Shown here: piece after piece, positions 13,392 to 14,059 of the stretch | How positions within the stretch are numbered: the stretch's first letter is position 1 | How the letters are laid out: the number at the start of each line of letters is the position of its first letter | Assembly: GCA_030044455.1 (NCBI GenBank) | Contig: JASHVU010000313.1 | Span: 1-14,059 of the forward strand | Direction of reading: 5' to 3' | DNA: 14,059 nucleotides | DNA from: Acidobacteriaceae bacterium | GTDB lineage: Bacteria; Acidobacteriota; Terriglobia; Terriglobales; Acidobacteriaceae | Notes under the pieces: model-generated | Told to the model about the DNA's origin: nothing | Seen by the model: the letters and a program-made list of their open reading frames with translations, nothing else | Database searches by the model: none | Translations under genes and position numbers: made by a program

Positions 13392-14042
13392 TCACCAGAC
13401 AAATGGAACCATCCGAAACCGCGTGCTTTCGCAATACTTTATGTAGCCCGCGAGTTGCTCCTGCAAGACCTTTTCCTCATTCAGTAGCCGGATCACATAA
13501 AAAGGAATGAGCGTGGCGAAAGCCGGCATCGCGACATACGATCCCAGCGCGACAGATGTGGCCATCCAGATTACTACGCTTGCGGAATACATGGGATGGC
13601 GGACCCAACGGTAAGGGCCGGTAGAAATCACGGTCTGTCCGGCTTCAACCCGGATGGTCCGCGAGGCAAACTCGTTGACATGCACCACCCAGAACGCGAA
13701 CAGGACTCCGACCAGCACGACGGCGTCGGCCACGATCGATAGCCACGCCGGGACCTCGCCGAAGAGCCTTAGCGTCCAGCCCAAGCGATGATCCAGCCCC
13801 GGCAGGCAAAACACGATGAAGAAAACCGGCTTCAGATAGCGAATCAGGTTCATCTGAACAGTAACCGGTTCTTTGCTTTGCAGCCGGCGCTCCATCGCAT
13901 CTGGTTCGTATCTTGCGAGAAAGGCGAAGAGAATCCCCGCCGGCAGAATCGAGGAACAAATCCACGCCCATGCCTGCCAGAACTTCCAGGAGCCGGCAGT
14001 CAAGAGCAGGAGCCCCAGGATGGACGACAAGGAAACCGCCAT
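13392..14042 (-). CDS. ICMT-like membrane methyltransferase, start possibly beyond window
   Basis: Isoprenylcysteine carboxyl methyltransferase (ICMT)-like protein: multi-span and SAM-dependent by family. From ATG 14042 it has 216 residues. Hydrophobic segments lie at about 1-15, 24-42, 72-82, 98-120 and 153-184. The family core is GPYRWVRHPMYSA (142-154), which carries the SAM-binding GPY-x-x-RHPxY motif. The typical ending is also present: RLLNEEKVLQEQLAGYIKYC, then the STRFRMVPFVW end matching the usual GY-x-x-Y-x-x-x-x-x-R-x-x-P-x-x-W. The frame stays open to the right edge (the preceding residues read R-I-A-A-R). Family members usually have a few more N-terminal residues before the WKFWQAW segment, so the true start may lie outside. 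Bacterial members modify diverse small or lipid substrates; the substrate here is unknown. Convergent with the permease. Confidence 0.88.
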   Translation of the reverse strand: MAVSLSSILGLLLLTAGSWKFWQAWAWICSSILPAGILFAFLARYEPDAMERRLQSKEPVTVQMNLIRYLKPVFFIVFCLPGLDHRLGWTLRLFGEVPAWLSIVADAVVLVGVLFAFWVVHVNEFASRTIRVEAGQTVISTGPYRWVRHPMYSASVVIWMATSVALGSYVAMPAFATLIPFYVIRLLNEEKVLQEQLAGYIKYCESTRFRMVPFVW

Positions 14043-14059
14043 GCGTGCTGCAATTCTCG

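Noticed and set aside
1..14059. CRISPR array, tRNA, rRNA, insertion sequence, phage or defence island
   Set aside because: No regularly spaced repeats, tRNA cloverleaf, transposase/integrase or recognised defence domain was seen on either strand.

Overview
The window looks like ordinary chromosome of an Acidobacteriota (Terriglobia-type) bacterium. It is GC-rich and gene-dense, with GTG starts and GGAGG-type ribosome sites. It carries two family arrangements common in that phylum: an orphan duplicated MacB/FtsX-like permease (ADOP type), and an ECF sigma / zinc-finger anti-sigma operon followed by B-box, LiaF-like and DUF4097 membrane proteins. The taxonomic call is an inference from gene content. 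I see no rRNA, tRNA, CRISPR array, integrase or transposase.

Layout. (1) 1-2651, minus strand: gcvT, then a 64-codon basic small ORF, then an RMD1/DUF155 (YagE, COG1723) protein that runs off the left edge. The three are closely spaced and probably co-transcribed from a promoter near 2700. (2) 2795-4535, plus strand: a run of membrane proteins. These are a 56-aa protein missed by length cut-offs, a TMEM175-family potassium channel homologue, a YcxB-like protein and a 51-aa single-span protein with a textbook ribosome site. (3) 4703-5612: two divergent unrecognised genes, a 150-aa two-span membrane protein (minus) and a 98-aa acidic soluble protein (plus). A hairpin resembling a cobalamin-riboswitch B12 box lies between regions 2 and 3. 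(4) 5810-10484, plus strand: the core of the window, a compact five-gene operon. It has an ECF-type promoter candidate, an ECF sigma factor, a membrane anti-sigma factor with an HxxxCxxC motif, a B-box + TM2-like + LiaF-like protein, a small LiaF-like protein and a LiaF-like + DUF4097 surface protein. The genes are joined by ATGA or 13-nt overlaps and end in a strong intrinsic terminator. (5) 10597-13382: an orphan FtsX/MacB-type permease, preceded by an inverted-repeat operator candidate. (6) 13392-14059, minus strand: an isoprenylcysteine methyltransferase (ICMT)-like membrane methyltransferase, convergent with the permease and only 9 bp from it.

How the genes may work together. The sigma operon looks like a self-regulated envelope-stress module. 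The anti-sigma factor holds the sigma factor at the membrane. The downstream proteins share a repeated LiaF/LiaI-like two-helix unit, and one ends in a beta-rich DUF4097 domain like that of LiaG in Firmicutes lia systems, so they may sense or reinforce the envelope. This functional reading is inference. I found no clearly unprecedented system. The most original observations are the three-gene spread of one two-helix module under ECF control, the tryptophan heptads in the DUF4097 protein, and the regulatory candidates listed as findings.
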